Positions 6,239 through 13,488 of a stretch of 13,518 nt of DNA are shown in pieces. Within the stretch, counting starts at the first letter, position 1; every line of letters begins with the position of its first letter. The position numbers and the translations under genes were made by a program. The notes under the pieces were generated by a model. That model saw only the letters and a list, made by a program, of their open reading frames with translations. It was not told the DNA's origin and searched no databases. Location of the stretch: assembly GCA_017431585.1 (NCBI GenBank), contig JAFRKU010000026.1, positions 1 to 13,518 on the forward strand, read 5' to 3'. This DNA comes from a bacterium. Its GTDB lineage: Bacteria; Patescibacteriota; Microgenomatia; UBA1400; PJMF01.

Positions 6239-7656
6239 TTGACTTGCTCGCGCTCGGCCACCGCCACGCCCAGTTCGCGATAAGCCGTCGCCCGTTTGCG
6301 CGCCATCGCCCGGAAAATGCCCATCTGCTCGTCCACGTAATCATACACGTGTGCGCTCTCTTTCCCCGGGGCACTGCGTTGCACGCGTCCCACGTATTGG
6401 ATAAGCTTACCTCGCCACGAAAAAGGAAAAGTCAGAAACAAATAATCGGCCGCTGGCCAGTCGAAGCCTTCGCCCACCACGCCGCCAGTCGCCACCATGA
6501 TTTGGTAAGTATTGTTTTTCACTTGAGCGATGAGTTCTTCGCGCTCTTGTTTGCCCACTTGTCCGGTGATTAGCACTGTTCGCGCCGTCGGTATCCGGCG
6601 GGCAATCATTTCGTGCAACATTTGCGCATGTGACACCCGCTCCGACAAAACAATGATTTTCCCTCCTTGCTGGTAAGCGCTTGCTACGTCATCTACAATT
6701 TGCCGCAAGCGTCCGGAGTCGGCAATCAGCTCGCTACCCAACTCCACAAACTCTTTGTCTTCCGCTTTGTCAATCAGTGTTTCCGTCGGTTGCCAATGAA
6801 GAAACGTCGGCACCCGCGCCGTCGGCAGTAAATCGTCGCTCCGGCTGGACTCCAGCGGTGTTGTGGGTACAATCGGGCCAATGTAAAAATTCATCAACCG
6901 GTCCAGCTTGTCTTTGCGATACGGCGTGGCCGTCAGCCCCAGCGCCCAAGAGGCGGCAAAACCGCGCACCACTTTGGCAAAAGTATTGGCCGGCACATGA
7001 TGACATTCGTCCACCACCACCAAACCAAATTCATTTTTTAGACGCTTGGTACCGCGCGACAGCAAAGTTTGGTAGGAAGCCACCGTCACCAGTCGGCCAA
7101 TTTCCCAGCGCCCTTCGCCAATCAAACCAATGTCACCGTCTGTGACTTGGCAAAAATCGCTGATCCGTTTTTGCCACTGACTCAGCAGCGCTCGGGTGTG
7201 CACAATGATAATCGTTTTTTGCGCCCGAGTGGCAATCATGTCAATCGCCATCATCGTTTTGCCAAAGCCCGGCTTGGCTTCCAAAATCGCTCGCCGGTGT
7301 GATAGCAGTTTGTCTTTGGCCACCTGTTGCTCGTTTTTCAATTGAATCTGACTGACCAAAGGCGTCACCGGTTTGTCCACTCGTTTGTCCACCAGCTCGA
7401 CTTCGATGTTGTGTTGCTTTAAATATTGCCATAATTTGGGCCCAAAACCAATCGGCAAGTACCAGTGCGTCTTGCGCTCTCGGTAACATTTGATTTCTGT
7501 GGGCACTTTCCACAGCGAGTACCCTAGTCGCGCCAGTTCTGCCCGTTTCGGATTGGCAAAAGACAGCTCCCGACGCAAAAACGTGGCCAGCTCGCCGTCG
7601 ACTTGCTCGACCGGCAACGTGATTTCGCAATCAAGCGTGAGTGTCAGTTTGGTCAT
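6235..7656 (-). CDS. SF2 DEAD/DEAH-box helicase, XPB/UvsW-like
   Basis: A 473-residue protein with both RecA-like helicase domains. Seen in order are Walker A AKPGFGKT (127-134), the DEAH-type box DECH (216-219), LTATP (241-245), the motif V region GEGFDWPAADY (395-405) and motif VI QYVGRVQR (420-427). Residues 1-100 form a separate N-terminal region, with YLPIGFGPKLWQYLKQHNIEVEL before the helicase core. This resembles the pre-helicase domain of XPB-like and restriction-type helicases. The protein probably translocates on or unwinds DNA in repair or recombination; no nuclease or methylase motif is present and no partner gene is adjacent. The start is ATG 7656, overlapping the end of cysS by 26 bases, so it is likely translated by coupling. 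The frame is open further up to a TTG at 7692, inside cysS, which I did not use. There is no good Shine-Dalgarno sequence. Confidence 0.88.
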   Translation of the reverse strand: MTKLTLTLDCEITLPVEQVDGELATFLRRELSFANPKRAELARLGYSLWKVPTEIKCYRERKTHWYLPIGFGPKLWQYLKQHNIEVELVDKRVDKPVTPLVSQIQLKNEQQVAKDKLLSHRRAILEAKPGFGKTMMAIDMIATRAQKTIIIVHTRALLSQWQKRISDFCQVTDGDIGLIGEGRWEIGRLVTVASYQTLLSRGTKRLKNEFGLVVVDECHHVPANTFAKVVRGFAASWALGLTATPYRKDKLDRLMNFYIGPIVPTTPLESSRSDDLLPTARVPTFLHWQPTETLIDKAEDKEFVELGSELIADSGRLRQIVDDVASAYQQGGKIIVLSERVSHAQMLHEMIARRIPTARTVLITGQVGKQEREELIAQVKNNTYQIMVATGGVVGEGFDWPAADYLFLTFPFSWRGKLIQYVGRVQRSAPGKESAHVYDYVDEQMGIFRAMARKRATAYRELGVAVAEREQVN

Positions 7657-9100
7657 GAGTTTTCTGGACTTTCGCCCCCTCCAGAGTATCAATTATGCGG
7701 TAACCGGCTTCCTCAATTTTAGTTCGCAAAAAATCTGCTCGCGCCCAATCTTTATCGGCCCGCGCGCTTTCGCGCTGGCTCAGCCAGTCGGCCACTTGTG
7801 CTTCCAAGTCGTCCCGTTTGATTTCCTGGCTCAATTGTCGTCTTTTGCGCTCCACTTGCGCGCGCAAATCTAGTCCCAAAATTTCGTCCAAGTCAATCAG
7901 TAAATCATAGCGTCCCCGCGGACCCAAATTGGCTTTCAAAATTTCGCTGATAGTCGCCAGTGCCGCCGGCACATTGAGATCATCGTTGACCAGCGTCAAA
8001 AACTTTTGTCGGTATTCGTCGGTTTTGGTCAAATATTCGCCGCTGGTCATGCTCGGTTCGCTCTCGCGCTCAAAAACCGCCAAAGCCGCTACCAGTCTGT
8101 CATAAGCGGTTTGCGCCGCCGCCATCGCTTCCCATGTAAAATTCAGCTCGTGTCGGTAGTGCGACATCAAAAACAAATAGCGCAACGCCTCCGGGGTGAA
8201 ACCTTTGGCCACCACGTCTTCCAGTCGGTAAATGTTACCCAACGACTTGCTCATTTTTTGATTATCAATCCGCATGAAGTTGTGATGCACCCAGTGTTTC
8301 ACGAAAGGTCGCTTGCCCGTGTAGCTTTCGGCCTGCGCAATTTCATTGGTGTGATGCACCGGAATATGATCTACGCCACCCGAATGGATATCCACAGGCA
8401 TCCCCAACTGATCCAGCGCCATCGCCACGCATTCCAAATGCCACCCCGGGAAAGATCGCTCCCCCCATGGCGACGGCCACACCATTTGCCGGTTTTCGCC
8501 CGGTGCCTCTAGTTTCCACACTGCAAAATCCGTCGGGTGACGCTTGCCCGCCACTTTTTCCACCCGCGCCCCTTCTTGCAGCGCCGCCAAATTCAACCGC
8601 GCCAACTCACCGTAATGTTCAAAGCGGCTAGTGTCAAAATACAAACCATCGCCTTCGATTAAATAAGCATACCCTTTTTTCTCCAACTCCACCGCGATGC
8701 GCAATTGTTCATCAATGTATTCAGTCGCCCGCGTCACCACCGTCGGCCGGCTGATGTGCAACTTATCACAACTCTCAAAAAAATATTTTTCAAAAAATCG
8801 CGCCACGTCAGTGACGGATTTGTGATCGCGCGCCGCCCCCTTTTCCAATTTATCAATGCCAGTGTCGCTATCGGAAGTCAAGTGCCCGACGTCAGTCACA
8901 TTTTGCACGTGCTTGACTTGGTAACCATCGTAGCGCAACACCCGCAACAACACGTCGTCCATCACGTAGCGGCGCAAATTACCCAAATGCGCATAATCGT
9001 AAGCCGTGATCCCGCACGCATACATCCGCAACTCGCGCCCTTCCGGTCGTGCCACTTCTTCCACCTGCCGACTCATCGTGTTGTACAATTTTAAATTCAT
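7631..9100 (-). CDS. cysS: Cysteinyl-tRNA synthetase
   Basis: A 489-residue class I synthetase that charges tRNA-Cys. The HIGH-type signature appears as HLGN (38-41) after YACGITAYDYA. The zinc site is complete: Cys29, Cys224 in GWHLECVAM, His249 and Glu253 in HHTNE, with the spacing of known CysRS. KMSKS is at 282-286, and the C-terminal helical anticodon-binding region follows. It is a cysteinyl-tRNA synthetase rather than the shorter mycothiol ligase MshC, judging by its length and C-terminal region. The start is ATG 9100, whose ATGA overlaps the stop of the upstream lipoprotein gene. The downstream end overlaps the helicase start by 26 bases. The three genes therefore form one tightly coupled unit, probably transcribed from the promoter before the lipoprotein gene. 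The final residues (KVQKTHDQTDTHA) are polar and lie in the overlap. Confidence 0.97.
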   Translation of the reverse strand: MNLKLYNTMSRQVEEVARPEGRELRMYACGITAYDYAHLGNLRRYVMDDVLLRVLRYDGYQVKHVQNVTDVGHLTSDSDTGIDKLEKGAARDHKSVTDVARFFEKYFFESCDKLHISRPTVVTRATEYIDEQLRIAVELEKKGYAYLIEGDGLYFDTSRFEHYGELARLNLAALQEGARVEKVAGKRHPTDFAVWKLEAPGENRQMVWPSPWGERSFPGWHLECVAMALDQLGMPVDIHSGGVDHIPVHHTNEIAQAESYTGKRPFVKHWVHHNFMRIDNQKMSKSLGNIYRLEDVVAKGFTPEALRYLFLMSHYRHELNFTWEAMAAAQTAYDRLVAALAVFERESEPSMTSGEYLTKTDEYRQKFLTLVNDDLNVPAALATISEILKANLGPRGRYDLLIDLDEILGLDLRAQVERKRRQLSQEIKRDDLEAQVADWLSQRESARADKDWARADFLRTKIEEAGYRIIDTLEGAKVQKTHDQTDTHA

Positions 9101-10200
9101 AGATTTTGTCCCCACAAGTAACTATTGTTTTCCTTCTCGCCCGCGAAAAAGTCGGCGCCATCAATCCCAAACCCACCCGTGATCGTCACCGGGAATTGTC
9201 GGGCGCTATCGATCAGCCAACTCAAATTCGCCGTCAGCGTCGCGATGTAATAGCCGTCCACTTCTTGCCCGTCAATCTGCCCGGGCCGGACTTCCACTTG
9301 CACCGGCGCGCTCGCGCCACTGCTGTCTTGCATGGCAAAATTATTCAAGCGCAACACAAACTCTTGCTTTTCGTCCGTCACGTAATACGTACCATAATCG
9401 CTTCCATCGATAGCCAAAGGCGAATGTACCAGTTGTTGCAAATCGTCCAGCTGCAGCAAAAAGCTAAATTTGTTTGGCGGCAATTGACACATCGTATCCG
9501 ACCCCGTCAAACTTAAAAACTTCAAACAAGCCGTGTCAAAATTTTCCCGGTCACCAATGATAATTTTGCTGGTAATCCCGCGCTCGGGCACCACCGTGTA
9601 AGCCAAATCCACATTGTCGGCGACCGCCAAATTGCTCACCACGTCATAACCTTGCTCGCGCGTCAGCACCGTTTCACTTTTAATTTTTTCCACTGCCGCC
9701 GCCACCTCTTGCAAATCGCTCTCGTCGCTGGCGATCAGTTGCTCACCTAAAAGTTCTCGGCTCAAGCGCAACACCTCTTCGTCCGCCGCCAAACTGGTCC
9801 CGGCTGAAAGCTGCGTTTCGTCCACCCCCACGCTAAAAATTTGCCACTGCACGCCTGGCTGATAACCGTCCACAAGCGCAGCCACCGCCAACTGATCCAG
9901 CAAATTCCGGTCCACGTCGCGACTCGTCTGCTCGCCTCCCGCCGTTTTTTCAAACCGCACATAAGCACTCGTCGGATTTTGCTTGTCGCCAAATTCCGCC
10001 CGCCACCCGGGATTAATGGCCACATACTGCGCCCGCGACTTATCGCTGGCCGGAATAATATTGGCATTCAGCACAAAATGATGCCGGATACTCGCTGGCC
10101 ACAACGACAGCGACCACCACGATTTCGAACAGGCGACCACCGCCAACCACGCTACCACGAGCACCAACACCCCGCCACCAATCAGGACAGACTTTTTCAT
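9097..10200 (-). CDS. Putative lipoprotein with a C-terminal beta-sandwich-like domain, unknown function
   Basis: A 367-residue protein. The N-terminus MKKSVLIGGGVLVLVVAW leads to VVAC with Cys24, a fair lipobox, so it is probably a lipoprotein; a plain membrane anchor is the alternative. Residues 40-190 match no family I recognise. Residues about 197-342 resemble a domain found just before repeat regions in large secreted proteins (RHS/YD-repeat and LamG-bearing proteins). The pieces seen are DLAYTVVPERGITSKIII (198-215), KFSFLLQLDDL (244-254) and finally WLIDSARQFPVTI (328-340), like the W-x-D-x-x-R-x-(Y/F)-P-V-x-I motif of those proteins. This similarity is from memory. The start is ATG 10200, 6 bases after a -10 box; the GTG at 10218 lies within the promoter and was not used. 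The stop overlaps the start of cysS (ATGA). Confidence 0.75.
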   Translation of the reverse strand: MKKSVLIGGGVLVLVVAWLAVVACSKSWWSLSLWPASIRHHFVLNANIIPASDKSRAQYVAINPGWRAEFGDKQNPTSAYVRFEKTAGGEQTSRDVDRNLLDQLAVAALVDGYQPGVQWQIFSVGVDETQLSAGTSLAADEEVLRLSRELLGEQLIASDESDLQEVAAAVEKIKSETVLTREQGYDVVSNLAVADNVDLAYTVVPERGITSKIIIGDRENFDTACLKFLSLTGSDTMCQLPPNKFSFLLQLDDLQQLVHSPLAIDGSDYGTYYVTDEKQEFVLRLNNFAMQDSSGASAPVQVEVRPGQIDGQEVDGYYIATLTANLSWLIDSARQFPVTITGGFGIDGADFFAGEKENNSYLWGQNL

Positions 10201-10206
10201 ACAGAT

Positions 10207-10212
10207 ATTATA
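10207..10212 (-). promoter_or_regulatory. -10 box upstream of the lipoprotein-cysS-helicase unit, leaderless
   Basis: TATAAT on the minus strand lies 6 bases before the ATG at 10200. There is no TGn extension and no clear -35. The spacing equals that of the other leaderless starts in this window, and this would be the main promoter for cysS. Confidence 0.5.
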
Positions 10213-10213
10213 A

Positions 10214-10238
10214 CTCACAAATGGCTCAAATTGGTGAG
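10214..10238 (-). repeat. Imperfect inverted repeat in the promoter region before the lipoprotein gene
   Basis: CTCAC (10214-10218) and GTGAG (10234-10238) pair, then one mismatch, then AAT with ATT around a 7-base loop. It covers the place where a -35 would lie, so it could be an operator. It could also be a weak terminator for the upstream 80-residue gene, although no T-run follows on the minus strand. Confidence 0.3.
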
Positions 10239-10242
10239 CAGT

Positions 10243-10485
10243 TTAATAGAGTTTCAAAGTGGCGTCAATCTGTGGCAACATCAGCTCATCGCGCAAGACT
10301 TTAGCGTTGTCCAACCGCGCCAGCAGCCGATCAGACGATTGCTGGTCAGCGCTCAGCTCGTAATAAGTCCGCAGCGCCTGCTCTCGCGCCAGCCGCCGCT
10401 GTCGATTGACCAAAATGGCCACCAGTCCACTGATGACTAAAGCCACCGCCAAAATAATTAAAGTCCACTTCACCGTCGTGCTCAT
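10243..10485 (-). CDS. Small single-pass membrane protein, unknown function
   Basis: An 80-residue protein with a membrane helix at about residues 7-26 (WTLIILAVALVISGLVAILV), then a basic stretch (NRQRRLAREQ) and an amphipathic helical tail ending LKLY. The arrangement suggests N-terminus out and C-terminus in the cytoplasm, by the positive-inside rule. I recognise no family. Its start is well supported: GGAG lies 5 bases before the ATG, inside the last codons of the upstream gene, and only 2 bases separate that gene's stop from this start. The two were therefore very probably made together and may work as a pair. A 42-bp gap with a new promoter separates it from the lipoprotein gene. Confidence 0.75.
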   Translation of the reverse strand: MSTTVKWTLIILAVALVISGLVAILVNRQRRLAREQALRTYYELSADQQSSDRLLARLDNAKVLRDELMLPQIDATLKLY

Positions 10486-10487
10486 AT

Positions 10488-11234
10488 TTACTCCAACTTG
10501 ACGTAATTTTTCAAACTGTTTTCCACTTCTGTCACCACTCCGTCCAGTCGCGCGCGCAAACTTTCATATGATTCATACGAATTCACCGCCGCTGCCGTTT
10601 GTTTCAACTCCGCCATTTCCGTCCGCAAACTGCTCAGCGTCTTTTCGATTTCTTGTAACTGCACCGTTTTTTCCCGCGCGCTCACTTCGCTGCCGGCGCT
10701 ATTGATGATCCGCTGATTTTGATTTTGATACAACGTTACATAATTTTCCACAATTGCGTCCAACTCGCTCCAGTAAATCCCGGCCATAATTTGGTAAGCC
10801 GCTTCATTAAATTTCGCGTATACACTGGCAAATTCGCTATCCGCCCGCGACCACTCGCTACTGTCAGACAAAACGGTGATAATGTCGCCAAAATTGACTT
10901 CATAAGTCGTCAGCAGTCGCTCAAAAGTCGCCAGCTGTTCGCCATCGGTCACATAAGTCCGCGCCAGCTCCCGCAAATAATTAATAAAAGCCAAAACCGT
11001 TTGCTGTCGCGCTACAAATGTCTGCCGCCCGCTAGCAAACAAATTGTTATAATTCGTCTCACTGCCGCTTGCTGCGTACAATTGTTTGTCCCGATTAAAA
11101 CTCGCCGCCGCCTGCCGGTAATCGCCCACCGCCGCCAAATAAGTGGCGCGAGTCGACTGTGCCCGACACACCCCCGTAAAAACGGCCAAAATACCAATAC
11201 TCAAAAATATTGACTGGACAGTATTTTTTAGCAT
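10488..11234 (-). CDS. Secreted, mostly alpha-helical protein, unknown function
   Basis: A 248-residue protein. Residues 1-25 form a signal peptide, with a likely cut after CRA before QSTRATYL. The rest is predicted to be almost wholly helical, with a coiled-coil-like region near residues 185-245 (EKTVQLQEIEKTLSSLRTEM and onward). The segment ARQQTVLAFINYLRELARTY (about 75-94) and the overall pattern resemble a helical exported protein that I recall recurring in Patescibacteria genomes; I know no function for it. It is encoded directly before an 80-residue membrane protein with a 2-base gap, so the two are probably partners at the envelope. The start ATG has no Shine-Dalgarno sequence and no close -10 box. 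It lies 38 bp after rmlA, in a stretch with phased T-rich repeats, so it may depend on readthrough from aspS-rmlA. Confidence 0.75.
   Translation of the reverse strand: MLKNTVQSIFLSIGILAVFTGVCRAQSTRATYLAAVGDYRQAAASFNRDKQLYAASGSETNYNNLFASGRQTFVARQQTVLAFINYLRELARTYVTDGEQLATFERLLTTYEVNFGDIITVLSDSSEWSRADSEFASVYAKFNEAAYQIMAGIYWSELDAIVENYVTLYQNQNQRIINSAGSEVSAREKTVQLQEIEKTLSSLRTEMAELKQTAAAVNSYESYESLRARLDGVVTEVENSLKNYVKLE
10491..10494 (-). promoter_or_regulatory. Ribosome binding site of the 80-residue membrane protein gene
   Basis: GGAG lies 5 bases before ATG 10485, inside the last codons of the preceding gene. It fixes the start of the small gene. Confidence 0.6.
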
Positions 11235-11244
11235 ATTAGATCAA

Positions 11245-11275
11245 ATTTTGTCTATATTTGTTCACATTTTGTCTA
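11245..11275 (+). repeat. Phased short direct repeats ATTTTGTCTA between rmlA and the helical-protein gene
   Basis: ATTTTGTCTA occurs at 11245-11254 and 11266-11275, 21 bp apart, with a related ATTTGTTCAC at 11256 between them. The period is therefore about 10.5 bp, one DNA turn. On the minus strand this reads as TAGACAAAAT units just upstream of the helical-protein gene, and the last one overlaps the rmlA stop codon. It could be a curved-DNA or protein-binding site; the array is short and could also be chance in AT-rich sequence. Confidence 0.4.
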
Positions 11276-12016
11276 CAATTCTTGTTTCGCGATCAAAGGC
11301 TGTTTTTTCAAAGCTTTCGCCCGCACCAAGTCGCTCGCTTCAAACAGCGACTCAAACGTCCCACAATCGTACCACTTGCCATCAATCACTCGCACGTCCA
11401 GTGTTTTCTCGCGCAAGTACGCTTTGTGCACATCCACGATTTCCAACTCGCCACGCGCCGACGGTTTAATTTTTTTCGCCTTTGCCACCACCGTATTGTC
11501 AAAAATGTACAAACCGGGAATGGCGTAATTCGACTTCGGCTGCTCCGGCTTTTCTTCAATCGAAGTCACCCGATTATTTTTATCAAAAGCCACCACCCCG
11601 AAACGTTTCGGATCTGCCACCTGTTTGGCGAAAATACGTCCACCGGACTTAAACGATTGAATTTCCGGCGTGAAATTGTGTTCAAACAAATTGTCCCCCA
11701 AAATCAGCGTCACATTGTCATCGCCAATAAATCGTTCTCCAATGATAAAAGCTTGCGCCAAACCATCGGGATGCGGCTGAACTTCATAGGAAAATTTGCA
11801 GCCAAATTTGTCGCCGTTACCCAAAAGATTCAAAAAGTCACCGGCGTTTTTGGGCGCGATGATCAGCAAAATTTCCGTAATCCCCGCGTCAATCAGCGTC
11901 TGGATCGGATAAAAAACCATCGGCCGATTATACACCGGCAGCAATTGTTTGCTGGTTACATAAGTCAGCGGCCGCAACCGCGTCCCCGCTCCGCCTGCTA
12001 AAACGATGCCTTTCAT
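11273..12016 (-). CDS. rmlA: Glucose-1-phosphate thymidylyltransferase (RmlA/RfbA type)
   Basis: A 247-residue nucleotidyltransferase that should join glucose-1-phosphate and dTTP to give dTDP-glucose, the first step towards dTDP-rhamnose and related sugars. It has the nucleotide-binding loop VLAGGAGTRLRPLT (5-18), the catalytic region TSKQLLPVYNRPM (21-33), PDGLAQAF (83-90) and LGDNLF with Asp108 (106-111). It is shorter than the classical RmlA of about 290 residues and lacks its C-terminal helical part, like other compact versions. The start is ATG 12016, with AAAGGAG 5 bases upstream. The frame stays open further up to 12127, but that part overlies aspS and encodes a low-complexity RERERE run, so I rejected it. 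Its ATGA overlaps the aspS stop, so the two are translated together. No rmlB, rmlC or rmlD is in the window. Confidence 0.9.
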   Translation of the reverse strand: MKGIVLAGGAGTRLRPLTYVTSKQLLPVYNRPMVFYPIQTLIDAGITEILLIIAPKNAGDFLNLLGNGDKFGCKFSYEVQPHPDGLAQAFIIGERFIGDDNVTLILGDNLFEHNFTPEIQSFKSGGRIFAKQVADPKRFGVVAFDKNNRVTSIEEKPEQPKSNYAIPGLYIFDNTVVAKAKKIKPSARGELEIVDVHKAYLREKTLDVRVIDGKWYDCGTFESLFEASDLVRAKALKKQPLIAKQEL

Positions 12017-13419
12017 GCTTGCTCCTTTACGCTCAAACCGAGCTCTTCCAACTGCGTCCCCGTCACCGCGCCCGGCGCGCTCATCACGCTCACGCTCCCG
12101 CTCCCGCTGGTGGGGAAAGCCACACATTCTTTAATCGACGTCTCGCCGGTCAGCACCGCCACCAACCGATCAAGCCCCAAAGCAATCCCGCCGTGCGGCG
12201 GCGTGCCCAAATCGAAAGCCCGCAACATATGCCCCACGCTCGCTTCAATTTCCTCTTGACTATAGCCCATGATTTTATACGTTGCTTCCAGCACTTCTCG
12301 CGTGTGCGCTCGCAAACTCCCGCCCCCGACTTCGTAGCCGTTGCAGACTAAATCGTACTGCGCCGTGATAATTTTATCAATGTTGCGCCCGGCCAGCAAA
12401 TCTGGAATAAATTCTTTTTCCGGCGTGGAAAACGGATTGTGGGTAAAAGTCCAGCCGCTTTTGCCGTCGATAACTTCGGCCGCATCCGACTTGTCCACTT
12501 TTTTGAAAAACGGAAATTTGATCACCCAGGCAAAAGCCAGCGTCCCGTCGGCTTTTTCCGCTTCCGAGCGCAAGTCAAATTTGTCCGCGCCAAACTCTTT
12601 CATGGCTTCCTCATACGTATACACCGGAAATTGCGCGTCCCGCAACTTGCCGCCGACTTGAGCAATCGCGTCCTTGACCACTTTTTCCACCGGATCCATC
12701 ACGTCGTGCACGTCTTCCACATAGCTCATTTCCAAATCCAGTTGCGTAAACTCCAGCAACCGATCCGCCCGTAAATCTTCGTCGCGGAAACAGCGCGCAA
12801 TTTGGAAATACCGCTCAAATCCGGCCGTCATCAGCAACTGTTTGTACTGTTGCGGACTTTGGGGCAAAGCGTAAAAATTACCCGGATGCAACCGCGAGGG
12901 CACCAAGAAATCGCGCGCTCCCTCTTTGGTGGATTGCGACAAAATCGGCGTTTCAATTTCCACAAAATCTTGCGCGTACAAGCCCTCTCGCAGCGCCCGC
13001 ACAAACTTCGAGCGCAACCGAATATTGCGATTCAGCCGTTCCCGCCGCAAATCAATGTAGCGATATTGCAAGCGAATGTCTTCGTTGATTTCTCGTCCGT
13101 CACCATCGACCAAAATCGGCAAGTCTTGTGCCGCTGCCAACACTTCGTAACTTTTAACATCGATTTCCACCGTCCCGGTGGCCAAATCGGGATTGACTTG
13201 GGCTGCCGGTCGGGCTTTGACTTCGCCCGTCACCTGGATCACCGATTCCACTTTTAACTCGCCCAACATTTTGTAACCCACGATCTGCACTTTGCCGGAC
13301 CGATCGCGCAAATCAATGAAAGTCACTTTGCCGTGGTCGCGTTTGGTATCCACAAATCCCGCTAGCTGCACCGTTTCGCCCACTTTGTTCACCGTGTCTG
13401 CAATTAAAGTTCTTGGCAT
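12013..13419 (-). CDS. aspS: Aspartyl-tRNA synthetase, compact form without the GAD insertion
   Basis: A 468-residue class II synthetase that charges tRNA-Asp, possibly also tRNA-Asn if it is non-discriminating. An OB-fold anticodon-binding domain covers about residues 1-105. The catalytic core has motif 1 (FVEIETPIL, 152-160), the QSPQQYKQLLM segment (187-197), motif 2 (FQIARCFRDED, 205-215, then EFTQLDLEMS), VGGGSLRAH (364-372) and motif 3 (GIALGLDRL, 411-419). Bacterial enzymes are usually about 590 residues, with a GAD domain inserted between motifs 2 and 3. Here the FGADKFDLR segment (276-284) passes almost straight to AFAWVIKFPFF (295-305), so that insertion is absent. ATG 13419 lies 8 bases after an extended -10 box. 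The stop overlaps the rmlA start (ATGA), and rmlA's Shine-Dalgarno lies within the last aspS codons. Confidence 0.96.
   Translation of the reverse strand: MPRTLIADTVNKVGETVQLAGFVDTKRDHGKVTFIDLRDRSGKVQIVGYKMLGELKVESVIQVTGEVKARPAAQVNPDLATGTVEIDVKSYEVLAAAQDLPILVDGDGREINEDIRLQYRYIDLRRERLNRNIRLRSKFVRALREGLYAQDFVEIETPILSQSTKEGARDFLVPSRLHPGNFYALPQSPQQYKQLLMTAGFERYFQIARCFRDEDLRADRLLEFTQLDLEMSYVEDVHDVMDPVEKVVKDAIAQVGGKLRDAQFPVYTYEEAMKEFGADKFDLRSEAEKADGTLAFAWVIKFPFFKKVDKSDAAEVIDGKSGWTFTHNPFSTPEKEFIPDLLAGRNIDKIITAQYDLVCNGYEVGGGSLRAHTREVLEATYKIMGYSQEEIEASVGHMLRAFDLGTPPHGGIALGLDRLVAVLTGETSIKECVAFPTSGSGSVSVMSAPGAVTGTQLEELGLSVKEQA
12022..12028 (-). promoter_or_regulatory. Ribosome binding site of rmlA inside the end of aspS
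   Basis: AAAGGAG lies 5 bases before ATG 12016. It is the best Shine-Dalgarno sequence in the window and decides the rmlA start against the longer open frame. Confidence 0.75.
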
Positions 13420-13427
13420 ACGCTCGT

Positions 13428-13436
13428 ATTATATCA
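13428..13436 (-). promoter_or_regulatory. Extended -10 promoter of aspS-rmlA, leaderless or with a very short leader
   Basis: TGATATAAT on the minus strand (13436-13428) lies 8 bases before ATG 13419. There is no recognisable -35 and no Shine-Dalgarno sequence. In one upstream reading frame, which is open to the right edge, the TGA would serve as a stop codon, as happens at the flippase promoter. Confidence 0.6.
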
Positions 13437-13488
13437 CACAAACCCATCGCTCTCACCGGCAAAAACTGTCCCGCATCCCACTGCCGCC

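Noticed and set aside
6235..7656. Helicase as part of a restriction or conflict defence system
   Set aside because: No methylase, nuclease, primase or specificity gene is adjacent. The neighbours are cysS and a convergent esterase.
9101..9115. Upstream GTG start for cysS at 9115
   Set aside because: The family-typical N-terminus begins at ATG 9100, which forms the ATGA overlap with the preceding gene.
12017..12127. N-terminal extension of rmlA (RERERERDERAGRG)
   Set aside because: It lies wholly within aspS in another frame, is low-complexity, and a good SD and family-typical N-terminus mark the start at 12016.
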